Positions 1 to 5,910 of a stretch of DNA of 11,383 bases are shown here, piece by piece. Numbering within the stretch: the first letter of the stretch is position 1; every line of letters starts with the position of its first letter. Where the stretch lies: contig MFMD01000012.1 of NCBI GenBank assembly GCA_001781715.1, positions 1-11,383 on the forward strand. Direction: 5' to 3'. Source of the DNA: Candidatus Kaiserbacteria bacterium RIFCSPLOWO2_01_FULL_55_19 (GTDB lineage Bacteria > Patescibacteriota > Minisyncoccia > Phycocordibacterales > Phycocordibacteraceae). The position numbers were made by a program, and so were the translations under genes. The notes below the pieces were generated by a model. That model was not told the DNA's origin. It did no database searches and saw only the letters and a program-made list of their open reading frames with translations.

Positions 1-188
1 TGACGGCGAAGCCCGCGGAAGTGGGGATGGGAAGCGGCAAGGGCGACCCGAAGCACTATGTCTTCCAGGTGCGCCCGGGACGCGTCCTCTTCGAGATGGA
101 CGGCGTTCCCGAGACCGTCGCGCGCGAGCATATGATTCAGGCGGGGACGAAACTCCCGATGAAGACCACCATTATCACGCGCAGCTAA
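1..188 (+). CDS. rplP: 50S ribosomal protein L16, C-terminal part (5' end outside window)
   Basis: The reading frame is open from the window edge (first full codon at base 3) to TAA at 186-188 and gives 61 residues. They contain the L16 C-terminal landmarks: a GMGSGKGDPKHYV stretch (family: R/G-M-G-K-G-K-G), then RPGRVLFEMDGVP and a final KLPMKTTIITRS. L16 binds 23S rRNA near the A site and the 5S region of the large subunit and helps position the tRNA acceptor arm. Gene position just before rpmC and rpsQ is the standard S10/spc order, which supports the call. The N-terminal half lies upstream of this window, so start and total length cannot be judged. Nothing looks broken in the visible part. 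Confidence 0.96.
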   Translation, partial: TAKPAEVGMGSGKGDPKHYVFQVRPGRVLFEMDGVPETVAREHMIQAGTKLPMKTTIITRS

Positions 189-210
189 TCATTGCTATTT
201 CTCCATTTCT

Positions 211-420
211 ATGACAAAAAAGATTACAATGGCTGCAAAGACGGATACTGAGCTCGCGAAGCTCATCGTTGATACGCGCGTAGAGCTGCGCACACAGCGC
301 TTCTCTGCTGCGGGTTCGCGCGCCAAGGAGAGTAACGCGCCGCGGAAGCTCCGCGTTACGATTGCACGCGCGCTCACCGAGCAGCGCGCTCGCGAACTCG
401 CCGTAGGGGAGGCCGCATAA
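211..420 (+). CDS. rpmC: 50S ribosomal protein L29
   Basis: A 69-residue basic, helical protein that matches L29 in size and place between L16 and S17. Visible family features are a TDTELAKL segment near the start (family: S-x-E-E-L), the VELRTQRFSAA region, and the final helix with LRVTIARALTEQRARE (family: R-x-x-I-A-R-x-x-T-x-x-x-E). L29 sits by the peptide exit tunnel with L23, where SRP and trigger factor dock. The start is uncertain: ATG 211 gives 69 residues, while an in-frame ATG at 229 gives 63, closer to the usual bacterial length. Neither has a Shine-Dalgarno sequence, so I kept the longer form. The stop lies only 5 nt before rpsQ. Confidence 0.93.
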   Translation: MTKKITMAAKTDTELAKLIVDTRVELRTQRFSAAGSRAKESNAPRKLRVTIARALTEQRARELAVGEAA

Positions 421-425
421 ATTGT

Positions 426-698
426 ATGGAACAAAACACTCCTCGTCCCCAGACATTCACCGGCGTCGTCGTTAAGACGGCGATGAAGGATACGGCCACA
501 GTGCGCGTAGACCGTTATGTGAAGAACGCGAAGTACAAGAAGTACTTCGTCCGCTCTAAGAAATTCCTCGCACACGACCCGGGCAACACGGTGAAGGTAG
601 GAGACACCGTGACGATTATCGCAACCCGCCCGATCTCCAAGATGAAGCGCTTTGCGATTGACCCCGCGAAGACCGTCTCGGTCGCGAGCGCGGAATAA
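426..698 (+). CDS. rpsQ: 30S ribosomal protein S17
   Basis: A 90-residue protein with the S17 OB-fold pattern. The first strand pair is FTGVVVKTAMKDTATVRVDRY (residues 11-31), followed by the basic KNAKYKKYFVRSKKF loop (33-47) and the signature VKVGDTVTIIATRPISKMKRF (56-76). S17 is a primary 16S rRNA binder in the 5' domain of the small subunit. It lies between rpmC (5 nt gap) and rplN (4 nt gap), as expected. The last 10 residues (AKTVSVASAE) are weakly conserved. No Shine-Dalgarno is present before the ATG, so the gene is probably translated by coupling to rpmC. Confidence 0.96.
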   Translation: MEQNTPRPQTFTGVVVKTAMKDTATVRVDRYVKNAKYKKYFVRSKKFLAHDPGNTVKVGDTVTIIATRPISKMKRFAIDPAKTVSVASAE

Positions 699-702
699 TA
701 CT

Positions 703-1080
703 ATGTTGCAAGACCGCTCCATCGTTACTGTTGCAGACAATTCAGGCGGCTTGGTCGCACGCATCTTCAAGGTGCTCGGCGGCTCTAAGCGTCGGTATGC
801 CGGTATCGGAGATGTGGTCGTTGTCTCCATCCAGAGTGCGGCTCCAAGGAAGGCGGTGAAGAAGAAGGATGTCTTCCGCGCAGTGATTGTGCGGCAGGTC
901 AATCCGTTTGCGCGCAAGGACGGCTCTTATATCCGTTTTGATGAGAACGCCGTCGTGCTTATTGAGAAGCAGGGCAAGGAGATGCTTCCGAAAGGGAATC
1001 GCATCTTCGGCCCCGTACCGCGCGAACTCTCCGAGCGCGGCTGGCACAGCATCGTCTCCTTGGCACCCGAAGTCGTCTAA
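703..1080 (+). CDS. rplN: 50S ribosomal protein L14
   Basis: From ATG 703 the product is 125 residues, near the usual 122. The frame stays open back to 652, but the residues before 703 do not resemble L14, while MLQDRSIVTVADNSGG is the normal L14 N-terminus. Other landmarks are KVLGGSKRRYAGIGD (23-37), the L14 signature region from RAVIVR to the NAVVLI strand (about 59-87, with DGSYIRFDENAVV), and IFGPVPREL (101-109). L14 lies at the subunit interface, contacts 16S helix 14, and is the docking site for silencing factor RsfS. The start falls 4 nt after the rpsQ stop, without a Shine-Dalgarno. Confidence 0.96.
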   Translation: MLQDRSIVTVADNSGGLVARIFKVLGGSKRRYAGIGDVVVVSIQSAAPRKAVKKKDVFRAVIVRQVNPFARKDGSYIRFDENAVVLIEKQGKEMLPKGNRIFGPVPRELSERGWHSIVSLAPEVV

Positions 1081-1089
1081 TATTTCTAT

Positions 1090-1326
1090 ATGAAAGTCAA
1101 AAAAGGAGACAAGGTAAAGATTATCGCAGGCAAGGACAAGGGTAAGTCCGGGGTTATTGTGCGTGCATTCCCGAAGGACAATACCGTCGTCATTGAGGGC
1201 GTCGCGCTCTATAAGCGCCACTTGAAGGGGGGCACCGGCAAGGTCGGAACAATCGTTGAGCGCCCGCGTCCCATCAATGTCTCCAATGTTATGCGTCTAG
1301 AATCAGCCAACGGCGTGAGTAAATAA
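1090..1326 (+). CDS. rplX: 50S ribosomal protein L24 (short form)
   Basis: A 78-residue protein with the KOW motif at its start: VKKGDKVKIIAGKDKGKSGVI (residues 3-23). It continues with the L24 core NTVVIEGVALYKRHLK and ends with the segment IVERPRPINVSNVMRL (family: E-x-P-I-H-x-S-N-V). L24 is an assembly initiator that binds the 5' end of 23S rRNA and sits near the tunnel exit. Most bacterial L24 proteins are about 100-105 residues; here the C-terminal part after the NVM strand is reduced to a few residues. The frame is intact and ends in a clean TAA, so this is a compact version and not a break. It lies between rplN and rplE. Confidence 0.95.
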   Translation: MKVKKGDKVKIIAGKDKGKSGVIVRAFPKDNTVVIEGVALYKRHLKGGTGKVGTIVERPRPINVSNVMRLESANGVSK

Positions 1327-1332
1327 TTGCGT

Positions 1333-1884
1333 ATGTCTATTACCAAACAACGACAGCAATCTTCCTACCTCGCACTCGCGGAGACCTTCGGCTATACGAG
1401 CCCGATGCAGGGTCCGCGCATAGAAAAGGTCATCGTGTCTTCCGGCGTGGGCAAGAAGCGCGATAAAAAGCAACTGGAAGTTATTGAGGACCGCCTCGCG
1501 AAGATTACGGGACAGAAGTCGGCTCCGCGCGGCGCGAAAATCTCTATCGCCTCCTTCAAGGTGCGTGAGGGCGATACGGTCGGCCTCCAGGTGACGCTCC
1601 GCGGGGAGCGAATGTATGACTTTGTTGACAAGCTTATCCATATTGCACTCCCGCGTACCCGCGACTTCCGCGGCCTCTCACCGAAAGCGATAGATGATAT
1701 GGGCAATATTACCATCGGCGTCCGTGAGAACACCATCTTCCCCGAGACTTCCGACGAAGACCTCAAAGATGTGTTTGGGCTTGCGGTCACTATCGTCACT
1801 ACCGCCAAATCAAAGGCCGAAGCTGAAGCTTTCTTCCGCCACCTCGGCCTCCCGCTTATCGTTGACGGAGAAGCAAAACGCTGA
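1333..1884 (+). CDS. rplE: 50S ribosomal protein L5
   Basis: A 183-residue protein from ATG 1333. A TTG two codons earlier (1327) is also in frame but adds nothing recognisable. L5 landmarks in order are GPRIEKVIVSSGVG (27-40), the LQVTLRGERMYDFVDKL helix-strand (85-101), LPRTRDFRGLSPKAID (106-121), and the ENTIFPETSDEDLKDVFGL region (132-150, family: E-x-x-x-F-P-E), ending with the HLGLPL tail (170-175). L5 binds 5S rRNA in the central protuberance and contacts P-site tRNA. Length matches the family (about 179). It follows rplX by 6 nt. Downstream is an unusual 38-nt spacer that carries a hairpin before rpsN. Confidence 0.97.
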   Translation: MSITKQRQQSSYLALAETFGYTSPMQGPRIEKVIVSSGVGKKRDKKQLEVIEDRLAKITGQKSAPRGAKISIASFKVREGDTVGLQVTLRGERMYDFVDKLIHIALPRTRDFRGLSPKAIDDMGNITIGVRENTIFPETSDEDLKDVFGLAVTIVTTAKSKAEAEAFFRHLGLPLIVDGEAKR

Positions 1885-1898
1885 TATTCTACAGATAC

Positions 1899-1920
1899 GC
1901 TCTTCGGAGCTTTATTTTTT
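1899..1920 (+). terminator. Mid-operon hairpin with UUCG tetraloop and U-tract (possible attenuator)
   Basis: The rplE-rpsN spacer has GCTC (1899-1902), the stable TTCG loop (1903-1906) and GAGC (1907-1910), directly followed by TTTATTTTTT (1911-1920), 9 T in 10. This has the shape of a small intrinsic terminator, but the stem is only 4 bp, so full termination is unlikely. It may cause partial termination, pausing, or mark an mRNA processing end. rpsN starts 3 nt later. Confidence 0.45.
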
Positions 1921-1922
1921 CT

Positions 1923-2192
1923 ATGGCCAAAAAGTCCCAGCTCGCACGGCTCGTTAAGAAGACGAAGCTCGTTGCGAAATATGCGGTCAAACGCGCGGCG
2001 CTGAAGGCCGCTGGTGACTCTGCTGGGCTCCAAGCGCTCCCGAGAAACTCCTCACCTGTACGGCTGAAGAACCGCTGTAATATTTCGGGTCGTTCCCGCG
2101 GCTATATGCGCACCTTCGGTCTCTCTCGCATCCAGTTCCGCGAACTTGCGCGCGAGGGGAAGATCCCCGGTGTTAAGAAAGCATCATGGTAA
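1923..2192 (+). CDS. rpsN: 30S ribosomal protein S14, zinc-free form
   Basis: An 89-residue S14. The C-terminal half carries the family core: LPRNSSPVRLKNRCN (residues 39-53), then SGRSRGYMRTFGLSR, and the invariant end IPGVKKASW (81-89). Only one cysteine is present, so the two CxxC zinc knuckles of the 61-residue C+ form are missing. This is the C- (zinc-independent) type, similar in length to the alternative S14 of Bacillus. S14 assembles late into the 30S head. The last codons overlap the start of rpsH by 7 nt, which implies translational coupling. The upstream spacer has the UUCG hairpin and no usable Shine-Dalgarno. Confidence 0.96.
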   Translation: MAKKSQLARLVKKTKLVAKYAVKRAALKAAGDSAGLQALPRNSSPVRLKNRCNISGRSRGYMRTFGLSRIQFRELAREGKIPGVKKASW

Positions 2193-2590
2193 CTGACCGC
2201 GTCGGAGATTTCATAATCCGTTTGCAGAATGCTGCGATGGCCGGTAAGCAAGAAGTGTCGCTACCGTATTCCGGACATCTCTTCAATATCGCAAAGAAGC
2301 TCAAAGAGCTCGGGTTCATAACAAGTGTGGAGGTGAAGACAAAAGAAGGTGACGAGGTGAAGAAGTCGTTTGTAGTATCGCTTGCGTATAACGAGCGCGG
2401 CACGCCGAAGTTGCGGGGCGTGAAGCGCATCAGCAAGCCCGGCCGTCGTCTCTACGCGCCCTCTACAGCCCTTCATCGGGTGAAGGGAGGCACTGGGGCG
2501 CGCATCATCTCAAGCCCGATGGGCGTCATTACAGACTCGGAGGCGCGCAAGGCGCATGTCGGCGGCGAAGACCTCTTTGAGATTTGGTAG
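2186..2590 (+). CDS. rpsH: 30S ribosomal protein S8
   Basis: A 134-residue protein, close to the 130 usual for S8. The N-terminus DRVGDFIIRLQNAAMAGKQEV (residues 4-24) matches the family D-x-x-x-x-x-x-R-x-x-N-A pattern. The C-terminal RNA-binding domain has GTGARIISSPMGVITDSEARK (102-122) and ends in GGEDLFEIW (family end: GGE-[IV]-L-C-x-[IV]-W). S8 binds the central domain of 16S rRNA. In E. coli it is the feedback repressor of the spc operon, acting on rplE mRNA; no copy of that target was recognised here, though I could only look by eye. ATG 2186 overlaps the rpsN stop region by 7 nt. Confidence 0.96.
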   Translation: MVTDRVGDFIIRLQNAAMAGKQEVSLPYSGHLFNIAKKLKELGFITSVEVKTKEGDEVKKSFVVSLAYNERGTPKLRGVKRISKPGRRLYAPSTALHRVKGGTGARIISSPMGVITDSEARKAHVGGEDLFEIW

Positions 2591-2611
2591 TTCGACTACG
2601 CTCACTATAAA
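2584..2611 (+). promoter_or_regulatory. Possible internal promoter upstream of rplF
   Basis: TTGGTA (2584-2589, 4 of 6 to TTGACA) and TATAAA (2606-2611, 5 of 6 to TATAAT) are spaced by 16 nt. The -35 lies at the end of rpsH. Initiation would fall about 2618, a few bases before the rplF ATG at 2621, giving an almost leaderless transcript. It may equally be a chance match in an AT-rich spacer of an operon that is already transcribed. Confidence 0.3.
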
Positions 2612-2620
2612 TAATTACTT

Positions 2621-3151
2621 ATGAGCCGCCTCGCGAAGAAACCAATAGCTGTCGGGAAGGCCACGGTCGTAGTGGAGGGAGGCATCCTGTCCGTGAAGGG
2701 CCCGAAGGGCACGCTCACCAAGCGGGTGCACCCGACGATTGATATCCAGGTCTCGCCGGAAGGCGTGATGGTTACGCCGAAGGACCACTCCCGGCTCGCG
2801 GGGATGCTCACGGGCACCTTCGCCTCGCATGTGAAGAATATGATTACGGGCGTCGAAACCCCATATGTACAGAAGCTTATTATGGACGGCATTGGCTACA
2901 AGATGGAGGTGAAGGGGAAGACCGTGGTGCTCACCGTAGGCTTTTCTCACACGGTCGCGCTTCCCATCCCAGAAGATGTCGCGGTCACGGTTGAGAAGAA
3001 TGTGATGAAGATTGAGAGCGCGAATAAGGAATCGGTCGGGCAGTTCGCCGCGAATGTCCGCCGCATCAAGCCGCCGGAACCGTACCTCGGCAAGGGTATT
3101 TCCTACGAAGGCGAAGTTGTCCGCCGCAAGCAGGGCAAGAAAGCCGTATAA
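2621..3151 (+). CDS. rplF: 50S ribosomal protein L6
   Basis: A 176-residue protein, the family's normal length (about 177). It starts MSRLAKKPIAVGKATVVV, has KGPKGTLTKRVHP in the first beta domain (26-38), the DGIGYKMEVKGK motif that opens the second domain (89-100), and the L6 signature PPEPYLGKGI (151-160), then the basic RRKQGKKAV tail. L6 lies near the factor-binding site and sarcin-ricin loop of the 50S subunit. It has a 30-nt upstream spacer, long for this operon, which contains a promoter-like pair. The next gene rplR starts after only 2 nt. No Shine-Dalgarno is visible before ATG 2621. Confidence 0.97.
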   Translation: MSRLAKKPIAVGKATVVVEGGILSVKGPKGTLTKRVHPTIDIQVSPEGVMVTPKDHSRLAGMLTGTFASHVKNMITGVETPYVQKLIMDGIGYKMEVKGKTVVLTVGFSHTVALPIPEDVAVTVEKNVMKIESANKESVGQFAANVRRIKPPEPYLGKGISYEGEVVRRKQGKKAV

Positions 3152-3153
3152 GT

Positions 3154-3504
3154 ATGAACCACAAACCAACATCAACCAGAGAATTGCGCGCGCGTCGCCA
3201 CGCGCGCGTCCGTGCCCTCGTCAAAGGCACAGTGGAGCGACCGCGCCTTGCGGTGTACCGGAGCAATCGGTTCGTCTCCGCCCAACTTATTGATGACACC
3301 GCAGGGAAGACGCTTGTGGCTTCACACGGCCGCGAGTTTAAGGGCTCGCAGTCGGTGCAGGCAACCGCCGTCGGTACCGCAATCGCGAAGAAGGCCAAGG
3401 CCGCCGGCATCACGAAAATCGTCTTTGACCGCGGCGGCTACCGCTATGCTGGCCAGATTAAGGCACTTGCGGATGCAGCGCGTACTGCTGGCCTCACCTT
3501 TTAA
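3154..3504 (+). CDS. rplR: 50S ribosomal protein L18
   Basis: A 116-residue protein, typical for L18 (about 117). It has an Arg-rich N-terminal tail (ELRARRHARVRALVKGT, 10-26), then the core start RPRLAVYRSNRFVSAQLIDD (29-48) and the family end FDRGGYRYAGQIKALADAAR (91-110). L18 binds 5S rRNA together with L5 in the central protuberance. The stop is followed after 3 nt by the rpsE ATG, so the two genes are very likely coupled. Nothing odd in length or key segments. Confidence 0.97.
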   Translation: MNHKPTSTRELRARRHARVRALVKGTVERPRLAVYRSNRFVSAQLIDDTAGKTLVASHGREFKGSQSVQATAVGTAIAKKAKAAGITKIVFDRGGYRYAGQIKALADAARTAGLTF

Positions 3505-3507
3505 TAT

Positions 3508-4158
3508 ATGACTACGCCACGAGAACCAGAAATTATACAAGAAGATAGTGCGCCTGAAGCGGTTGTTGAGGCCGTAGAGGTACCCCAAGTGGCCGAGGAA
3601 GCCTCGGTCGCTGAAGTGGTACCGCTTATAGGAGTCGTTACTCCGCGCACGGGCTCGGGCGGCAAGAGTGCGCTGCGCGGTCGCGGCTCACGAAGCGGCG
3701 GCCGCACCCGCCCCCCGCGCGAACGGGGAGAATTTGAGCAGGTGACTATCGATGTGCGCCGCGTGGCGCGCGTTATGGCAGGCGGCCGCCGCTTCAACTT
3801 CTCGCTTGTGATTGTCATCGGCGACAAGAAAGGCCGTGTTGGGGTCGGTCTTGGCAAGGCGGCCGACACGGCGCTTGCGATTGACAAGGCGACTCGGGAC
3901 GCGAAGAAGCATCTCTTCACCGTTCCGCGCACCGCATCGGGCTCCATCCCGCATCAGGTCAGCGCTAAATATTCGTCCTCTACCGTTGAGGTTATTCCTT
4001 CTAAGGGCCGTGGACTTGTCGCGGGTTCGGCAGTCCGTACCGTACTTGACCTCGCGGGCGTGACGGACGTCGTCACCAAGATTCACTCGCGCTCTAAGAA
4101 TAAGCTCACGATGGCGCGCGCAACGATTGCGGCTCTGAAGAAGCTCCGCGCTCTCTAA
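3508..4158 (+). CDS. rpsE: 30S ribosomal protein S5 with long acidic/RG-rich N-terminal extension
   Basis: The conserved S5 body runs from about residue 76 to the end. It has the double-stranded-RNA-binding-like domain VARVMAGGRRFNFSLVIVIGD (86-106), the signature GRVGVGLGKAADTALAIDKA (109-128), and the C-terminal domain GLVAGSAVRTVLDLAGVTDVV (169-189) with ARATIAAL near the end. S5 lines the mRNA entry channel and affects decoding accuracy. Two features depart from E. coli S5 (166 residues). About 65 extra N-terminal residues consist of an acidic Ala/Val/Glu segment (1-38, ten acidic and one basic residue) followed by an Arg/Gly-rich stretch (47-73). The C-terminus stops right after the last conserved helix. 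rplR lies 3 nt before; rplO follows after 9 nt with no L30 gene between. Confidence 0.96.
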   Translation: MTTPREPEIIQEDSAPEAVVEAVEVPQVAEEASVAEVVPLIGVVTPRTGSGGKSALRGRGSRSGGRTRPPRERGEFEQVTIDVRRVARVMAGGRRFNFSLVIVIGDKKGRVGVGLGKAADTALAIDKATRDAKKHLFTVPRTASGSIPHQVSAKYSSSTVEVIPSKGRGLVAGSAVRTVLDLAGVTDVVTKIHSRSKNKLTMARATIAALKKLRAL

Positions 4159-4167
4159 TTTTCATCT

Positions 4168-4623
4168 ATGCAACTCCACACCCTCTCTCCCCGCACGAAG
4201 AACAGAAAGAATCCGCCCGTTGGCCGCGGCGGCAAGCGCGGCAAGACCTCCGGCCGCGGCGGCAAAGGGCAGACGGCGCGCGCGGGGCACAAGATTCGTC
4301 CGGAGGTCCGCGACCTTATTAAGAAGCTCCCGAAGCGCCGTGGCCACGGCAAGAACCGCGCGCGCTCGGTCAAGACGAACCGTATCAGGGTAAGCGTCGT
4401 GAACCTCGGCGCGCTTGACGCCGTATTTTCGGCGGGCGAGACCGTCTCGCCGGCAACACTCCTTGCGCGCGGACTTGTTCGCCGTGCAAAAGGGCGCGCG
4501 CCAATTGTGAAGATTCTTGGCACCGGCTCTCTCACCAAGGCGCTCACAATTGACGGCTGCACCCTCTCCGTTTCCGCGCTCGCCGCGCTCACTGCCGCAG
4601 GCGGCACGCATACCCATGCTTAA
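4168..4623 (+). CDS. rplO: 50S ribosomal protein L15
   Basis: A 151-residue protein, close to the 144-150 usual for L15. The N-terminal half is the extended, very basic Gly-rich arm that threads into 23S rRNA: GRGGKRGKTSGRGGKGQ (19-35). The C-terminal globular half carries VVNLGALDAVFSAGETVSP and GLVRRAKGRAPIVKILGTGSLTKALTI (family: K-[IV]-L-[GA]-x-G-x-[LI]-x-[KH]-x-[LIV]). It begins 9 nt after rpsE, where most bacteria would have rpmD (L30). Its last 8 nt overlap the start of secY, so translation of secY is probably coupled. The short His-rich end (GGTHTHA) is a weakly conserved tail. Confidence 0.96.
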   Translation: MQLHTLSPRTKNRKNPPVGRGGKRGKTSGRGGKGQTARAGHKIRPEVRDLIKKLPKRRGHGKNRARSVKTNRIRVSVVNLGALDAVFSAGETVSPATLLARGLVRRAKGRAPIVKILGTGSLTKALTIDGCTLSVSALAALTAAGGTHTHA

Positions 4624-5890
4624 TTCTCTCTTGCATAAACTCAAACTTGCTTTTGGCGACCCGAGCATTCGTTTCCGTATTTTCTTTCTCATCGGCGCGC
4701 TCGCGCTCTTCCGTCTTCTCGCGTCAATCCCGATACCGAGCGTTGATAAGAACGCACTCGCCGCTTTTTTTGCAAACAATCAGTTCTTCGGTCTCCTGAA
4801 CATCTTCTCGGGCGGGGGACTCTCGCAGCTCTCCATCGTGATGCTCGGCGTCGGCCCCTACATCACCGCGTCAATCATTATGCAGCTCGGCACCATCATC
4901 TTCCCACAGGTGAAGCAAGCCTACTTTGAAGAAGGGGAGGCCGGCCGCGCCAAGTTCATCGGCTGGAGCCGTCTCCTCACTATCCCGATTGCTATTTTGC
5001 AGGGCATCGCATTCCTCTTCTTGCTCCAGAGCCAAGGCGTCATCCCGCACCTTGACTCCGTCGCGCTTGTCGCGAACATCGCGCTCATCGCCGCCGGCTC
5101 CATGCTTCTCATGTGGCTCGGCGAGCTGGTGACGGAGTTTGGTATTGGCAACGGGGTCAGCCTCATCATTCTTGCGGGTATTCTCGCGAGCGTGCCGTCG
5201 GGCATCTCGCAGACCATCTTCGCCGCTACCACCGCCAGCATCCCGTCCTACCTCGCCTTCACCCTGCTCGGTCTCGCGATGATTTATGCGGTTGTGGTCG
5301 TTTCGGACGCCGAGCGCTCTATACCGATCGCGTACGCACGCGCGGTGCGCGGCGCGGCGCTCTCACAGGGTGCGGCAACGTACCTCCCGCTCCGCCTCTT
5401 GCAGGCGGGCGTTATTCCCATCATCTTCGCCTTGTCACTCCTCCTCTTGCCCCAGATGGCGCTTTCGGCACTTAGCGCGCTGAAGCTCTCGTTCGCCTCG
5501 AGCGCGTCGCTCTGGTACACCGGCTTCCTCGCCAATCCATGGGAATACGGTTCGATTTACTTCCTTCTCGTTGTGCTCTTCACCTATTTCTACACATCCG
5601 TTACCTTCGAGCCGCACCGCGTCGCGGAGAATCTGCAGAAGACGGGCGCCTTTGTCCCCGGGGTTCGCCCCGGCCGCGAGACCGAGGAGTACATCGGCAG
5701 AGTGGTGAATCGCATCACACTCCCCGGCGCCTGCTTCCTCGGCCTCCTTGCGGTCGCTCCAAGCATTATCCAAGGGCTCACGGGCGTCACCACGCTCGCG
5801 CTCGGTGGTACCGCGCTCCTCATCGCTGTACAGGTCACCCTTGACCTCGCCAACAAAATCGACGCCCAAGTCTCGCTTCGGGAGTACTAA
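4616..5890 (+). CDS. secY: Preprotein translocase subunit SecY
   Basis: A 424-residue integral membrane protein, the central channel of the SecYEG translocon. I placed the start at ATG 4616; the frame is open further back, but that part only shadows rplO. Ten hydrophobic segments can be traced, the first at about 22-38. Family motifs are NIFSGGGLSQLSIVMLGVGPYI (62-83, plug and TM2 region), GELVTEFGIGNGVSLII (169-185), AERSIPIAYARAV (232-244), and the cytoplasmic loop with VPGVRPGRETEEYI (347-360, family: G-x-x-P-G-x-x-T), where ribosome and SecA bind. Arg and Lys are kept in the cytosolic loops. It overlaps rplO by 8 nt, the standard spc operon end, and precedes adk. Length is slightly below the usual 430-440, with no break. 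Confidence 0.97.
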   Translation: MLNSLLHKLKLAFGDPSIRFRIFFLIGALALFRLLASIPIPSVDKNALAAFFANNQFFGLLNIFSGGGLSQLSIVMLGVGPYITASIIMQLGTIIFPQVKQAYFEEGEAGRAKFIGWSRLLTIPIAILQGIAFLFLLQSQGVIPHLDSVALVANIALIAAGSMLLMWLGELVTEFGIGNGVSLIILAGILASVPSGISQTIFAATTASIPSYLAFTLLGLAMIYAVVVVSDAERSIPIAYARAVRGAALSQGAATYLPLRLLQAGVIPIIFALSLLLLPQMALSALSALKLSFASSASLWYTGFLANPWEYGSIYFLLVVLFTYFYTSVTFEPHRVAENLQKTGAFVPGVRPGRETEEYIGRVVNRITLPGACFLGLLAVAPSIIQGLTGVTTLALGGTALLIAVQVTLDLANKIDAQVSLREY

Positions 5891-5895
5891 GATGA

Positions 5896-5904
5896 TGGTA
5901 GAGT
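5896..5904 (+). promoter_or_regulatory. Extended -10 box directly before adk (possible leaderless start)
   Basis: TGGTAGAGT at 5896-5904 fits TGN + TAGAGT (4 of 6 to TATAAT). Exactly 6 nt separate it from the adk ATG (5911), so a transcript would start at or beside the ATG. The same pattern with the same spacing precedes the nuclease gene at 8450. No clear -35 was found, as is common with extended -10 sites. adk is also reached by read-through from secY. Confidence 0.4.
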
Positions 5905-5910
5905 AGGGTG

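Noticed and set aside
652..702. Earlier start for rplN at 652
   Set aside because: The extra 17 residues overlap the end of rpsQ and are unlike L14; ATG 703 gives the family N-terminus.
195..917. Long minus-strand frame (240 codons) across rpmC, rpsQ and rplN
   Set aside because: It is the antisense shadow of three certain ribosomal protein genes and shows no protein-family features.
1392..2033. Minus-strand frame of 213 codons over rplE and rpsN
   Set aside because: Antisense of rplE; low-complexity Ser/Arg-rich product typical of a shadow frame in GC-rich DNA.
2591..2606. TTCGACTACGCTCACT in the rpsH-rplF spacer as a dispersed repeat
   Set aside because: It looks like a piece of common REP-type sequence, but only one copy is present here, so repeat status cannot be supported.
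4517..4615. Earlier start for secY at 4517
   Set aside because: These 33 codons overlap rplO in another frame and do not resemble a SecY N-terminus; ATG 4616 gives the normal one.
4162..4779. Minus-strand frame of 205 codons over rplO and secY
   Set aside because: Antisense of rplO and the start of secY; Arg/Ala-rich with no domain.
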